Below the pieces are notes generated by a model that was given only the letters and a program-made list of their open reading frames with translations, searched no databases and was not told the origin of the DNA. The position numbers and the translations under genes are program-made. 64,000 nucleotides of DNA, taken from assembly GCA_963668435.2 (NCBI GenBank), contig CAXXSC010000008.1, positions 1,240,001 to 1,304,000 on the forward strand, given 5' to 3'. This DNA comes from G963668435 sp963668435 (GTDB lineage Bacteria; Latescibacterota; Latescibacteria; Latescibacterales; Latescibacteraceae). Position 1 is the first letter of the stretch. Each line of letters begins with the position of its first letter. This document shows, in pieces, positions 35,169 through 44,280 of this stretch.

Positions 35169-35543
35169 CTACAGCGCATAACCCGCCGCAAGACCGGCAA
35201 AAAACATCACGACACCCACAAGGTTCTGAACCGCCATGTTCACACCGGCAAGCATCCATTCGCCGTTCCGCATGAGTTCGCCAGTCTCCAGAATAAATGT
35301 CGAGAAGGTCGTGAAAGCCCCCATGAATCCCACAAAAACGAACGCTCTCGCCTCGCCGCCGAGGTTCAGACGGTTTTCCGCCAGCGCCCAGAGAAAACCG
35401 GCAATGAGACAGCCGGTAATATTGACTGTCATAGTGCCGTACGGGAAACCGCTGCCGAACGCTTTCTGAACGAATCCGGCAAGGCTGTATCGCGAAAGAG
35501 CACCGAGACCTCCGGCGACTGCTATCAATAGCAATTTCTGCAC
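35169..35543 (-). CDS. crcB: Fluoride ion channel CrcB/FluC
   Basis: 124 residues from a GTG at 35543 that has GGAGGA five bases upstream; an in-frame start nine codons earlier lacks a site. Four membrane helices and family motifs are clear: AGGLGALSRYSLAGF, FPYGTMTVNITGCLIAGFLW with the conserved Asn, FVGFMGAFTTFSTFILE with the phenylalanine/threonine ladder of the fluoride pore. The protein works as an antiparallel dimer that leaks fluoride out of the cell. Only one copy is in the window, as expected for a homodimer. No fluoride riboswitch is visible upstream. Confidence 0.95.
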   Translation of the reverse strand: MQKLLLIAVAGGLGALSRYSLAGFVQKAFGSGFPYGTMTVNITGCLIAGFLWALAENRLNLGGEARAFVFVGFMGAFTTFSTFILETGELMRNGEWMLAGVNMAVQNLVGVVMFFAGLAAGYAL

Positions 35544-35657
35544 AATGATCCTCCAGTTAATCAAAATCATAAAAACATCTACAAAAATAATTGCCTTCTT
35601 TGACCCTGCTCAATATCATATAGTAAACATACTACAACGCAATACTCAGGAGAAGAA

Positions 35658-35825
35658 ATGGTTGGTGGCTTAAATCCGCTTGAAACGCTGGTAATCTCTC
35701 TACCCGGCCTTATCAAAATTGTAATTCTGGCATTTTGTATAAAGCTCTTATTGAATATCATGACACTATTTAAAAGACTCGTTCTCGCACTCGAGAAAAT
35801 CGCCGATAAAGGAGAGACGCAGTGA
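35658..35825 (+). CDS. Small membrane protein 1 (55 residues)
   Basis: An ATG at 35658 with AGGAGAAGAA directly upstream opens a 55-codon frame. The product has one membrane helix (GLIKIVILAFCIKLLLNIM) followed by a basic helix (LFKRLVLALEKIADKGETQ), a pattern of a short membrane-anchored or amphipathic protein. It ends with GTGA overlapping the start of the next small gene. No family is recognised. Coding support: good ribosome site, coupled partner gene, hydrophobic sense product. Doubt remains because of the small size. Confidence 0.5.
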   Translation: MVGGLNPLETLVISLPGLIKIVILAFCIKLLLNIMTLFKRLVLALEKIADKGETQ

Positions 35826-35920
35826 TCGATATCGGCCCTCAACATTCACTCATCTTTTTCTTCATTCTCGGCGGTTTTGGATTCCTGCTGTACTATTTTC
35901 TGAGAAACCTCCACCGATAA
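35822..35920 (+). CDS. Small membrane protein 2 (32 residues)
   Basis: A GTG at 35822 overlaps the stop of the preceding frame by four bases (GTGA), with GGAGAG upstream. The 32-residue product is almost one membrane helix (SLIFFFILGGFGFLLYYFL) with a basic end (RNLHR). A pair of tiny, translationally coupled membrane proteins could be a complex accessory, toxin or pump subunit; nothing identifies it. Confidence 0.45.
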   Translation: MIDIGPQHSLIFFFILGGFGFLLYYFLRNLHR

Positions 35921-35990
35921 ATCAGATACACCAGACAGCTCTAAAACATCCACACTATACCAAAGCAGCGGCTTGAAGAAAGATTTTATT

Positions 35991-37772
35991 TCACCGTTTT
36001 CCAGCCTCCACAACCGAGATGTCATCTGCCCAGACCGTGCCGGAATAAACCTTGAAACCCACATAGGCTTTCGTCATTTCGTTGTTGATACGGCATGGCA
36101 GTGTGTATTTCGCCCATTTTTTCCCGACCTTGACCCGTTTCACGTAAGAGCTCTGCCCTTTCGGTGTCGAATCGAGCAGGCAGATATCGGCCGGAGTGCC
36201 GTCCTTGTCCGCCCGAAGCCAGACAGTGTAGACAACATCGCTGGCGGCATTTACCTCGAACACGTCCGAACGTGCGATAAATGCGTAATCAATACCATCG
36301 AGATTGGATGGTGCCGCTTTCAACGAGTATTTTCCGGCGTGTTTCACCTTTGAATCGAGACAGAACTCCCCCTCGCGAAGTGCATTGGAGCAGATGCTCC
36401 GCCAGCCGTCGGGTTTCATGGTCTTGCCATCTGCTTTTTCCGCCGCTTTCTCGAATCCCGGATTCGGAACAGTGACAGTTAGCTGCCGTGAATAATCAAA
36501 GAGAGATGGATCGTAGTCCAGCACGAATTCACTTGTAAAACCCTCGCGTCCCGCCGCATTCAGCGAACAGACAGAGAGGGTATTCCTGCCCTTTTTCAGG
36601 CGCCAAAGGAAGTTCCCGCTCCTGGTCTCGCTCTCCTCGCCGTCAACAATAAGACGGTAGTGTGAGAACGAGGGCGTCAGGGTCCTGAATGTCAATTCAA
36701 TCTCGACCGGTGCGCCATTGATCGATTGTTTCATGAAATCGACCGTCACCTCGTTCAAAGGCCACTCGAAATCATTAACAACTGAGGTGTTGGCGCTCGT
36801 GATTATAGGCGCCGTGCTATCATCGGTCCAGTGAAGCTGCGGGCCCCAGAACTCGCCGCCGCGAGCATTGTAGGGCAGCATGAAACCGTCGACATAACGG
36901 TTCTCGGCCTCCTGCGGATGCACAGTCTGATCGTTCCTGAGAACGATGCGGACATCGTGGTAAAAATCGATCAATCCTTTTCGCGGGTGCTCACTCACGA
37001 GGACACGTTTCTCCGCCGAGGGCAGCGAATCGGCCTTTCCGGTCTTTTTGTCCCAGAATTCCGTGCCCTGCCCGTTCTTACCGAATACGATGTATATCCC
37101 CGACGGGTCAGCAATGGCATCATGGAACTCGCGGGCGCTGAGCGGAATGCCGTCACGCTCGAAATAGCAGTTTATCCACGGATCAACCAGCATCCATTTT
37201 CTGAACTGATTGGAATAGACCTCGCTGACAGTATGGGCGTCACTATGCTTACGGCTGATGCCGATCATGCGCCCTGTCAGACCAGCCGCATTGCACGCCT
37301 GAACGAACAGCGCCGCCTTGAATGTACACCAGAACGCGTCACCCGTCTCGACACGATCGAGTATCTCGTGAGCATCCCAAGTCGGATAGGGCATCGGCTG
37401 CATGTGCCCCCACTGTTCGTTCGCCCAGTCTGATATGGCCTGTATGAGGTCGAGCTCCGTTTCGGCGGCAGCCTCCATTCCGGCAATACCGGCACGCTCA
37501 TATAACTGCCGCACCTTGAGATGCCCCATATCCTGGTAGGTAAAAGTATACGTCGGATTGACCACCCGGCCGTTGACCATCTTTTCGAATGTCACACCGT
37601 GCCAGGGATTGAGATCATAACAGTAGAGCGGCGCGATATAGGATTCGGCACGGTAAAGGGCGTCGCTGTCACCATTTTCACGGGCGGCCGCCACACGGTC
37701 CGAGGCAGTATCGGCAGAAAGCACTCCGCCGCATATAAGCAGCGTTACAAACAGGGCAAAGAGATGTTTCAT
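35991..37772 (-). CDS. Exported transglutaminase-like protein with C-terminal beta-domains
   Basis: 593 residues with GAGGAT upstream of the ATG. A signal peptide (LFALFVTLLICGGVLSA) is followed by a transglutaminase-like cysteine-protease fold from about residue 110: AISDWANEQWGHMQ, GDAFWCTFKAALFVQACNAA with the Cys, KHSDAHTVSEVYSN with the His, and WMLVDPW with the Asp. The middle has an Ig-like part (APVEIELTFRTLTPSFSHYR), and the C-terminal about 150 residues resemble a carbohydrate-binding beta-sandwich (VTVPNPGFEKAAEK, LDSTPKGQSSYVKRVKV). Targets could be cell-wall or glycan-linked peptides. It is followed after 29 bases by AT-rich sequence and the small ORF pair. Confidence 0.75.
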   Translation of the reverse strand: MKHLFALFVTLLICGGVLSADTASDRVAAARENGDSDALYRAESYIAPLYCYDLNPWHGVTFEKMVNGRVVNPTYTFTYQDMGHLKVRQLYERAGIAGMEAAAETELDLIQAISDWANEQWGHMQPMPYPTWDAHEILDRVETGDAFWCTFKAALFVQACNAAGLTGRMIGISRKHSDAHTVSEVYSNQFRKWMLVDPWINCYFERDGIPLSAREFHDAIADPSGIYIVFGKNGQGTEFWDKKTGKADSLPSAEKRVLVSEHPRKGLIDFYHDVRIVLRNDQTVHPQEAENRYVDGFMLPYNARGGEFWGPQLHWTDDSTAPIITSANTSVVNDFEWPLNEVTVDFMKQSINGAPVEIELTFRTLTPSFSHYRLIVDGEESETRSGNFLWRLKKGRNTLSVCSLNAAGREGFTSEFVLDYDPSLFDYSRQLTVTVPNPGFEKAAEKADGKTMKPDGWRSICSNALREGEFCLDSKVKHAGKYSLKAAPSNLDGIDYAFIARSDVFEVNAASDVVYTVWLRADKDGTPADICLLDSTPKGQSSYVKRVKVGKKWAKYTLPCRINNEMTKAYVGFKVYSGTVWADDISVVEAGKR

Positions 37773-37805
37773 GATAGTATCCTCGCTGTCTGGGGTATAT
37801 TCTCA

Positions 37806-39371
37806 TTACCTCGTGCTGGCGTCTCTCACGAAAACAGTACAAGCGTCGAAATCGCCATTTATTTGTGTATAGCCGTGAAGATTCGCATAATCAGTAAACG
37901 CATTGTCAAGGGTGCCCTCCCATCCGGTGACAATCACCGACGGCGGCCTTGCATCGAGAAGCGTAGAGAGGCTTGTCTCGGAAACAGCGTGAAAAAGCTG
38001 TTGCTGGCTGTCCGTAAGCAGTCCCGCGATACGGTACATGAAAGAGCCCGTGCTCAATTCCCGGTACACAGGAAGGCCGGACTCGAGAGCAAAAAGCGGA
38101 CTCAGCGTGGCAACAACCGGATCTTCGGTGATTTCGGGCATGGCTGTTTTAATATTCTGCGCCACGGCATGAACACTGTTGCCTGTCCACCTGCCGGGGT
38201 GAACAGCATTGGTGCTATCACGGAACAGCCGCAGCCCACCTATCAGGCTCATAACACAAAGCGCAACAACCATACAACGAAGGAACAACTGTCTATTATC
38301 CTTAAGCCCGGAAAACAGGCCGATAAGCAGGAGGATTGCCGCCGTGACAGGCATAGCGAAATAACCGTTCTGTGAGGGTGTGGGCAATAGCGCCGACACC
38401 AGCCCGATGCCCAAAAGAAGTGCCGTTGTCGTTATTGCGGAAAACATATTCCGTGAAAAAGGCTTAGCTCCTGCGCGCAGTTGTTTCGCAAAAAGAAAGG
38501 CAAGATATATCAGGAGGGCCGTCAATATAAGGTTGCCCGGCAATGCCAGCATCCGCACCGAAAAGAGCAGTTTTGCCGACAGTGTCATCGTGGACTGGTA
38601 ACCCCACAAGCCCCGCCAGAGTGTATTATAATGATGGTAACCCAGATTGTTGAACATAAAAACCGTAACACCGCTTTTCATCATGAAATACAAAACAGGC
38701 AGCAAGGCTAAAGCGACACCCGCGATAAAGGGCGCAACCGCCATCCTGATACGCTCCCTGAAAGTCAGCTCCGCGGGAAACATGAGCCCGACCGCTATAA
38801 ACGGAAACGGAATGAGAGCATATGTCAACTTCACTCCGATTGTGAACCCAACACTCAATCCGGAGAAAAAAAGCAGCCGCGACGATACACCCGATTTTCG
38901 GTCGGAGGCAGTATGGAGCAAAAAGGCGAGTAAAACAAGGCACAACGGCAGGTCGTGGTTTCGAGCCCTTGCCATGGTGAAATACATTATTTCATTCAGG
39001 CAAAACAGCAGAACGGCCAGAAAAGAAAAAAGCTTACTGCCGTTCAGCATCATGGAGACACCGAACAGCAGTAAGCATGAAACCGTGATAATGCAGACTT
39101 TGACGAGACGTCCCGTCAGCAGATAATGCGTTGTTCCGGTCAGTTTGAATGCCGCGGCATACACACAGGGCATATACGGCATCTGAAGATAGGCAAAATC
39201 CGTATAGAGCCGCTCTCCCTGAGCCATAAGGGCTCCGGCGGAAATATACATGTGCTCGTCGTGGTCAAGCTCCTCTGTCATTATTCTCGAAAAAACAGCG
39301 ACAAAAAGCAGGACCGCCATAACAAGAAGGATGCTGTTCGCAACCCCTGTTCTGTCCGAAAGCATTTGCAT
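37806..39371 (-). CDS. GT-C-type integral-membrane glycosyltransferase-like protein
   Basis: 521 residues from the ATG at 39371, with AAGG six bases upstream; a GTG eight codons earlier lacks a site. About ten to twelve membrane helices are visible. The first periplasmic loop carries EELDHDEHMYISAGA, the acidic DxxE-type motif of GT-C enzymes (ArnT/PMT, GT39/GT83), then GERLYTDFAYLQMPYMP. The C-terminal about 120 residues are a soluble domain with YTQINGDFDACTVF. It would transfer a sugar from a polyprenyl carrier to a surface molecule. Neighbours on the same strand are a methyltransferase and the transglutaminase-like gene. Confidence 0.75.
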   Translation of the reverse strand: MQMLSDRTGVANSILLVMAVLLFVAVFSRIMTEELDHDEHMYISAGALMAQGERLYTDFAYLQMPYMPCVYAAAFKLTGTTHYLLTGRLVKVCIITVSCLLLFGVSMMLNGSKLFSFLAVLLFCLNEIMYFTMARARNHDLPLCLVLLAFLLHTASDRKSGVSSRLLFFSGLSVGFTIGVKLTYALIPFPFIAVGLMFPAELTFRERIRMAVAPFIAGVALALLPVLYFMMKSGVTVFMFNNLGYHHYNTLWRGLWGYQSTMTLSAKLLFSVRMLALPGNLILTALLIYLAFLFAKQLRAGAKPFSRNMFSAITTTALLLGIGLVSALLPTPSQNGYFAMPVTAAILLLIGLFSGLKDNRQLFLRCMVVALCVMSLIGGLRLFRDSTNAVHPGRWTGNSVHAVAQNIKTAMPEITEDPVVATLSPLFALESGLPVYRELSTGSFMYRIAGLLTDSQQQLFHAVSETSLSTLLDARPPSVIVTGWEGTLDNAFTDYANLHGYTQINGDFDACTVFVRDASTR

Positions 39372-39425
39372 ATTGTGCCTTATCAGGAAAACCACAGCCG
39401 GACTGACCGGAACGTTCGGCTCATC

Positions 39426-40196
39426 TTACAACGATTTTTCAGCGATCACATAACCGAAACTTGTCCAGCGGCCATCATCGACTGCAAGTGTCTTGGGATC
39501 GCCATCGGGATCTTCGATACAGAACGGATCATGCTTGGCGAACTCCATCCACCAGCCCCAGGCATCGGGAACATAGTCGGCCTCGACAATGCTGAATCCG
39601 GTATTTTCAATTGTGGCGACCGTCTCGTCGAGTGTCTTGAAACACTCTTTCCAGGGGAACTCTTCCTGGCTGAGAAATGGTAGAAGGTCATCCGGAATGT
39701 CGACATCGTAATGCATGGGCTCGGCGACACCGAAAATCCCACCCGGCCGTAATACCCGCATGATCTCGACAAGTGCCTTGCGATAGACATCTTCGCCATC
39801 CATCACCCGGAGCATTTCGAGAGCCGTGCTCGAGTAAACGTAATCAAATGATTCTGAGGCGAATCCTGTTTCCGGCACTCCGGCATGAACAGCAAGCACC
39901 GAATTCGCAACATCCCAGGAGTCCGCATTTTCCCGGCAGTGTTCGACCATGGGACGACCGTCCATGCGGTCATCCCAGGGATCGATTGCCGTAACCTGTA
40001 CTTCATACTCCCTGGCGAGGAAACAGCTCTGGACACCCCTGTTTGAGCCGACATCGAGCAGACGTTCACCCTGCCGGAGTTTCATTTTATCTGCCATGAA
40101 CTCGGCGAGTTTCAATCCGCCGGGTCCGCTGCATTGTGCATAAATATGGTCGAGATCGGGGTATTTTGACGCTTTGGGATAATTATTATTTGTCAA
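39426..40196 (-). CDS. SAM-dependent methyltransferase
   Basis: 256 residues from a TTG with GAGAGGAAA upstream. Class I fold: motif I RLLDVGSNRGVQSCFLA, acidic end of strand 2 in VTAIDPWDDRMDG, SFDYVYSSTALEMLR and VEIMRVLRPGGIFGVAEP (post I/II/III). The N-terminal YAQCSGPGGLKLAEFM is common in methyltransferases that act on small molecules or lipids. The target is unknown. It lies between the GT-C protein and the fucosidase on the same strand. Confidence 0.88.
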   Translation of the reverse strand: MTNNNYPKASKYPDLDHIYAQCSGPGGLKLAEFMADKMKLRQGERLLDVGSNRGVQSCFLAREYEVQVTAIDPWDDRMDGRPMVEHCRENADSWDVANSVLAVHAGVPETGFASESFDYVYSSTALEMLRVMDGEDVYRKALVEIMRVLRPGGIFGVAEPMHYDVDIPDDLLPFLSQEEFPWKECFKTLDETVATIENTGFSIVEADYVPDAWGWWMEFAKHDPFCIEDPDGDPKTLAVDDGRWTSFGYVIAEKSL

Positions 40197-40231
40197 TGTA
40201 TTGGTTTCCTCTCCCCGGATCCCATCGCCTG

Positions 40232-41551
40232 TTACCGCAGTGTCACCTTGATGACAGTATCGTTGGGATCGCGGCGATCCTCGGGAATTTCGACAATAGT
40301 GCCGACCGAGGTCTTTTTATATTTCACTTTTGAACCGTCCAGTGTGCTCATGCTCTTGATTTTAGCGCCGAGGTCGGGCACCGCGATTACGGTGTCGCTG
40401 TCGGTCAGCACGTGCAGATAAACAGTCTTGTCTTTATGGGTTGTGACGCCCCAGCTCTGCGGCGCAATAGGGCCGCCGCGGGTGCTGTAAATGGACTCGC
40501 CGTTAACCGAAAGCCAGCGTCCCATTGCAGCGAGACGCTCCTTGAACTCGTCCTGGATCGTACCATCCGGTTTCGGGCCGATGTTCAGGAGGAAATTGGC
40601 ATCGTTGCCGGCGGCCTTGACCAGATACTGGATAAGATCGCGCTCGCTCTTGAAACGCTTATCGTCCTTATTGAAACCCCAGGAGTTGTTGATAGTCTCA
40701 CAGGTCTCCAGCGGGATCATGGTCGAAATTTCGGCATCGTTCGAGAAAGGATCCTTGCCAGGCAGACCTTTTTCGAACATCTGGAAGTCCTCGCCCGCAT
40801 ACGGTGTCACATGGTGGTTCGAACCGATCATGATGTGGGAACCGCAGTTATGAATAGTGCGGTAGGTCTTGTCCAGACGCCAGTCGGCATCCAGCTTGTC
40901 CCACATGCCGTCGAACCAGATACCGGCGACATCGTAATTCGTGCAGAGCTCCGTGAGCTGGGCATCCATGTAATCGAGATACTTGAACCATTCGCCTTTC
41001 TGCGGGCGTCCGGTGTAGCCTTTGCCTGTGCGGCCGCGCGGAAAATAGTCGGGATGGTGCCAGTCGAGCTGTGAATGGTAGAAATAGAGCTTGAGTCCGT
41101 GACGTTTGCAGGCCTCGTCGAGCTGTTTCAGGATATCTTTCCCGTACGGGGTCCTGTCGACAATATCGTAGTCACTGACCTTGCTGTCATACATCGCAAA
41201 ACCGTCATGATGTTTCGAGGTAATCGTGATGTATTTCATACCAGCGGCTTTCACCATTTCGCACCACTCGTCGGCATCGAAATTGACAGGATTGAACTGC
41301 GGCCCGAGTTTCTCGTATTCCGCAATCGACATCTTGTCATGGTTCATTACCCATTCCGCGCCGGTTTTGCCGAGAACGCTGTATACGCCCCAGTGGACAA
41401 AGAGGCCGAACTTGGCATCCTGGAACCACTCGCGCGCGGCAAGGTTCTCCGGCGTGGGCTTATAGCCCGTGTCGCCGACATTATCGGCAACAGCACCGGC
41501 CGCACAAGCGGTCAGCACAAGAATCCAAACCAATTTACGCAGTGTTTTCAT
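40232..41551 (-). CDS. Alpha-L-fucosidase, GH29, exported
   Basis: 439 residues with AAGGAG upstream of the ATG. A signal peptide (ILVLTACAAGAVA) precedes a GH29 barrel: WFQDAKFGLFVHWGVYSV, YITITSKHHDGFAMYDS, YYHSQ-like LYFYHSQLDWHHPDYF and VAGIWFDGMWDK, where the Asp in WFDG is the expected nucleophile. The C-terminal half has ANFLLNIGPKPDG and a beta-sandwich (VYLHVLTDSDTVIAVPD). The enzyme releases L-fucose from glycans by a retaining mechanism and would work in the periplasm or at the surface. It fits the neighbouring carbohydrate-active genes. Confidence 0.96.
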   Translation of the reverse strand: MKTLRKLVWILVLTACAAGAVADNVGDTGYKPTPENLAAREWFQDAKFGLFVHWGVYSVLGKTGAEWVMNHDKMSIAEYEKLGPQFNPVNFDADEWCEMVKAAGMKYITITSKHHDGFAMYDSKVSDYDIVDRTPYGKDILKQLDEACKRHGLKLYFYHSQLDWHHPDYFPRGRTGKGYTGRPQKGEWFKYLDYMDAQLTELCTNYDVAGIWFDGMWDKLDADWRLDKTYRTIHNCGSHIMIGSNHHVTPYAGEDFQMFEKGLPGKDPFSNDAEISTMIPLETCETINNSWGFNKDDKRFKSERDLIQYLVKAAGNDANFLLNIGPKPDGTIQDEFKERLAAMGRWLSVNGESIYSTRGGPIAPQSWGVTTHKDKTVYLHVLTDSDTVIAVPDLGAKIKSMSTLDGSKVKYKKTSVGTIVEIPEDRRDPNDTVIKVTLR

Positions 41552-41629
41552 AAAATCTCCTTAAATTGATAAACGTTATGTTTATAAATACTTACAAAAC
41601 AAATTCATCTTACAGCTGTATGATAATCC

Positions 41630-44263
41630 TCAATCGTCGATCACGCTCCGCTGCATGGCATTGAACAGGAATCGGAATGTCCCGTGCGGATGCCCCCTGT
41701 GCTGAACCCTGAACCCGAGCAGGACTATATGCCCCTCGCCGTAGTCAACCTCGACGATGGCGGGCTTGTCGGCGATGAGATCGCCGCCGCGAATCCAGCC
41801 GCTCTCCAAAAGAACGGTATCGGAATAGCGGGCGATCACATGCGTTTTGTAACGGGACTCGGGAGCGCGGCTGTCGCCGTTCTTTTTCGGCTCGATAATA
41901 TCGAATGCCCTCGAACGCGCGAAATAGCCCGACACCCAGTCAGGCATACCCCATGCCACCGGCTGTGTCGAATCGACTGAAACGCGCAGGATGGAACCGG
42001 GACAGAAAAAGTCCATGCTCGACACCCCGTCCAAAGCATTTTTAACCGGGATATTGAAATGCCCGATCGGCAGTGTCGAGGAGCCATCGATACAAACCAG
42101 TGTGCCGCCGTCCCGTACGAAATTCTGAAGGCTCACGATCCCCTTGTCGCCAATCCCGCCAACATACTGCGGCTCGGTGGTATCCGGGCCGCGTCCGTTG
42201 ACAATAGTCCCCGCACCAATGGAGGGGAAAACAATGCAGTCGTAGCGCTCGATCAGCCGACCAGCGCGGATTTCCGCATTATGAAGGCTCGTGTACTCAT
42301 AATCGTGTGAATCCAGCACGAAACGGGTCCAGCCCTCATCGATGTCGCCGGTCCACGGCTGGTAGAGAGCGATGCGCGGCTGTTCCAAAGACACAACAGC
42401 GTTCTTCTCCTGCGAGGAAAGCCCGCCTCGTCCGGCAAGTTCGAGACTATAGTCCGAAGCGACCGATTTCATAAGTTTTTCCGCTTTTCCACCGCTGATC
42501 ACGAGTGAGCCCGACGGCAGTTTTTCATCGTTACCGCCCCGAAGCACCGCGTTTTCCCCGGCCATTGAAACACTGAGCCCTTCCTTATAAAGACGGTTCA
42601 GCAGGCGGTATTCCTCGTTTGAGCCGCCGCGCGAAACATAGATTGATCTGCCGCCATCAAGGGTGAGCGCGGGCATTTCAATCTTTTCGAGCTTCTCCGC
42701 CTCGCAGTCGAATGGGCTGTCGACCATGACCGAACGGACACCCATCTGAAGCGGCAATGTCCAGCCCGCGGTGTCATAGGGCGATTCGGGCGGCCCGCCG
42801 GGATAGAGTTTGCGGTCGGGATAAACCTGGCGCTCCATCATGTCCTTGAGGTGTGCGCGGTAAGGTTGAGCACAGTACAACACATGTGTTCCCGCGGGGT
42901 ATTCGACACCATCCGCGGAAAAAGCCGTTGTAGCTTGATGTACCTCGACACCAGTGGCGTGCAGTTTTTCAAGCATAATAAGCGAGGCTTTCGGATCACG
43001 CTGGTCAGGCGGCACAAGCCAGGCAAAGGGCGGTTCGGTCCGTCCCCTCAGAATCGCCTCCCGGCCGAGCTTGATGTAATTGCTCGTAAAAAGGTCGTGA
43101 TAGCGCGCCGAAAGTGTAAACAGGCTCATGCAGGCGAGTTTTTCGTACTCGACAATGTCACGAAGCCGCCACCAGCCTCCGGGCCAGGGATCGGGGAAAT
43201 TTGTCCGAAGGGTATAATCGGGCATGCCTCGTGCGCCGCCTCTCAGCTCGCTTTTCCGCTGGAATACGGGTGAGGCAATATTGACACTTGCCGCCTCGGT
43301 GAGAAGTCCCACCATGTTGTGACGGTAGACAGTTGTCCTGAATCCGCCCTGCCACCAGTTATCGTACATGGCGGCATGAAGAACGCCCTGTTTGCCGTTG
43401 CGTGTCAGCTGTGCGGCCATGTGACCGCCGATGATGAGCAGCATGTCATCGGTAAGCGGATGAATGTTCGGGTTCTTAGGGTCGAAAAACGGCGGCACGA
43501 AAAATCGTGCGCGGGCATTCCCCATCTGATGAACATCATAGACAACATGCGGAAACCATTCCTTGTACAGCACCTCCGTCTCGAGTTTCGTCTCTGTCAG
43601 GTTGAGCATAAACCAGTCGCGGTTGTTGTCATGGCCTGCATAAGTATGATACGACCAGGGCATACCGGCCCCCTCCCAGGGAGTGCCGAGTGAACGCTCG
43701 TACCAGTCGATGACTTTCTCGAGACCGTCCGGATTCGCTGAGGGCACCAGTACCACGATGACTTTTTCGAGGATTTCCGCTATTTCAGCACTGTCCCCGG
43801 TAGCAAGATCGTAGAGAAGCTCCATCGCCATCTGGCTCGAGGCGATCTCTGTCGAATGAAGGTTGCAGTTGACGAAAACCGTGACTTTCGCATCCTTGAT
43901 AAGCCGCGCCTCCTCGTCTGCCGAGGAAATCAGGCGGGGATCGGCGATTTTACGCTGATCTTCAAGATGTTTAGCACGGTCGGCGATAGTCGTTTCCGAG
44001 GAAATCTCGGCGACAATAAACGGCCTGTTTTCCGTTGTCGTCCCTATATCGCGGACATTGACACGGCCGGAGCGCTCGCCGACATGTTTGAAATAGCCGG
44101 CAATCGTCTCCCAGCGGGCAAGCTTGTAGTCCTCGCCGACACCATGGCCGATGAAGTCCTCCGGCGCCCTCACCCCCTGTGCAGAAACCTCAGGAATCAG
44201 CACCACAGACAAAAGGAGCAGTGTGAAAGCGAAATATATCGTTTTCCGTATCTGAATATGCAT
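41630..44263 (-). CDS. Exported M14-family zinc carboxypeptidase with large C-terminal extension
   Basis: 877 residues with GGGAGG upstream of the ATG. A signal peptide (FAFTLLLLSVVLIPEVSAQ) is followed by an M14 domain: VFVNCNLHSTEIASSQ (HxxE zinc site), VVLVPSANPDGLEKV, HDNNRDWFMLNLTE with the substrate-binding Arg, and VVYDVHQMGNARARFF with the third ligand His. The later half (from about 480) includes IALYQPWTGDIDEGWTRFVL and LVCIDGSSTLPIGHFN, a region like class I glutamine-amidotransferase folds seen behind M14 domains of environmental bacteria. It cleaves C-terminal residues from peptides outside the cytoplasm. Confidence 0.9.
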   Translation of the reverse strand: MHIQIRKTIYFAFTLLLLSVVLIPEVSAQGVRAPEDFIGHGVGEDYKLARWETIAGYFKHVGERSGRVNVRDIGTTTENRPFIVAEISSETTIADRAKHLEDQRKIADPRLISSADEEARLIKDAKVTVFVNCNLHSTEIASSQMAMELLYDLATGDSAEIAEILEKVIVVLVPSANPDGLEKVIDWYERSLGTPWEGAGMPWSYHTYAGHDNNRDWFMLNLTETKLETEVLYKEWFPHVVYDVHQMGNARARFFVPPFFDPKNPNIHPLTDDMLLIIGGHMAAQLTRNGKQGVLHAAMYDNWWQGGFRTTVYRHNMVGLLTEAASVNIASPVFQRKSELRGGARGMPDYTLRTNFPDPWPGGWWRLRDIVEYEKLACMSLFTLSARYHDLFTSNYIKLGREAILRGRTEPPFAWLVPPDQRDPKASLIMLEKLHATGVEVHQATTAFSADGVEYPAGTHVLYCAQPYRAHLKDMMERQVYPDRKLYPGGPPESPYDTAGWTLPLQMGVRSVMVDSPFDCEAEKLEKIEMPALTLDGGRSIYVSRGGSNEEYRLLNRLYKEGLSVSMAGENAVLRGGNDEKLPSGSLVISGGKAEKLMKSVASDYSLELAGRGGLSSQEKNAVVSLEQPRIALYQPWTGDIDEGWTRFVLDSHDYEYTSLHNAEIRAGRLIERYDCIVFPSIGAGTIVNGRGPDTTEPQYVGGIGDKGIVSLQNFVRDGGTLVCIDGSSTLPIGHFNIPVKNALDGVSSMDFFCPGSILRVSVDSTQPVAWGMPDWVSGYFARSRAFDIIEPKKNGDSRAPESRYKTHVIARYSDTVLLESGWIRGGDLIADKPAIVEVDYGEGHIVLLGFRVQHRGHPHGTFRFLFNAMQRSVIDD

Positions 44264-44280
44264 TATACCTCCCGGATTTC

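Noticed and set aside
35544..35660. Fluoride riboswitch before crcB
   Set aside because: No pseudoknot or conserved GGCGAUGGUG-like core is visible on the minus strand; only a ribosome site.
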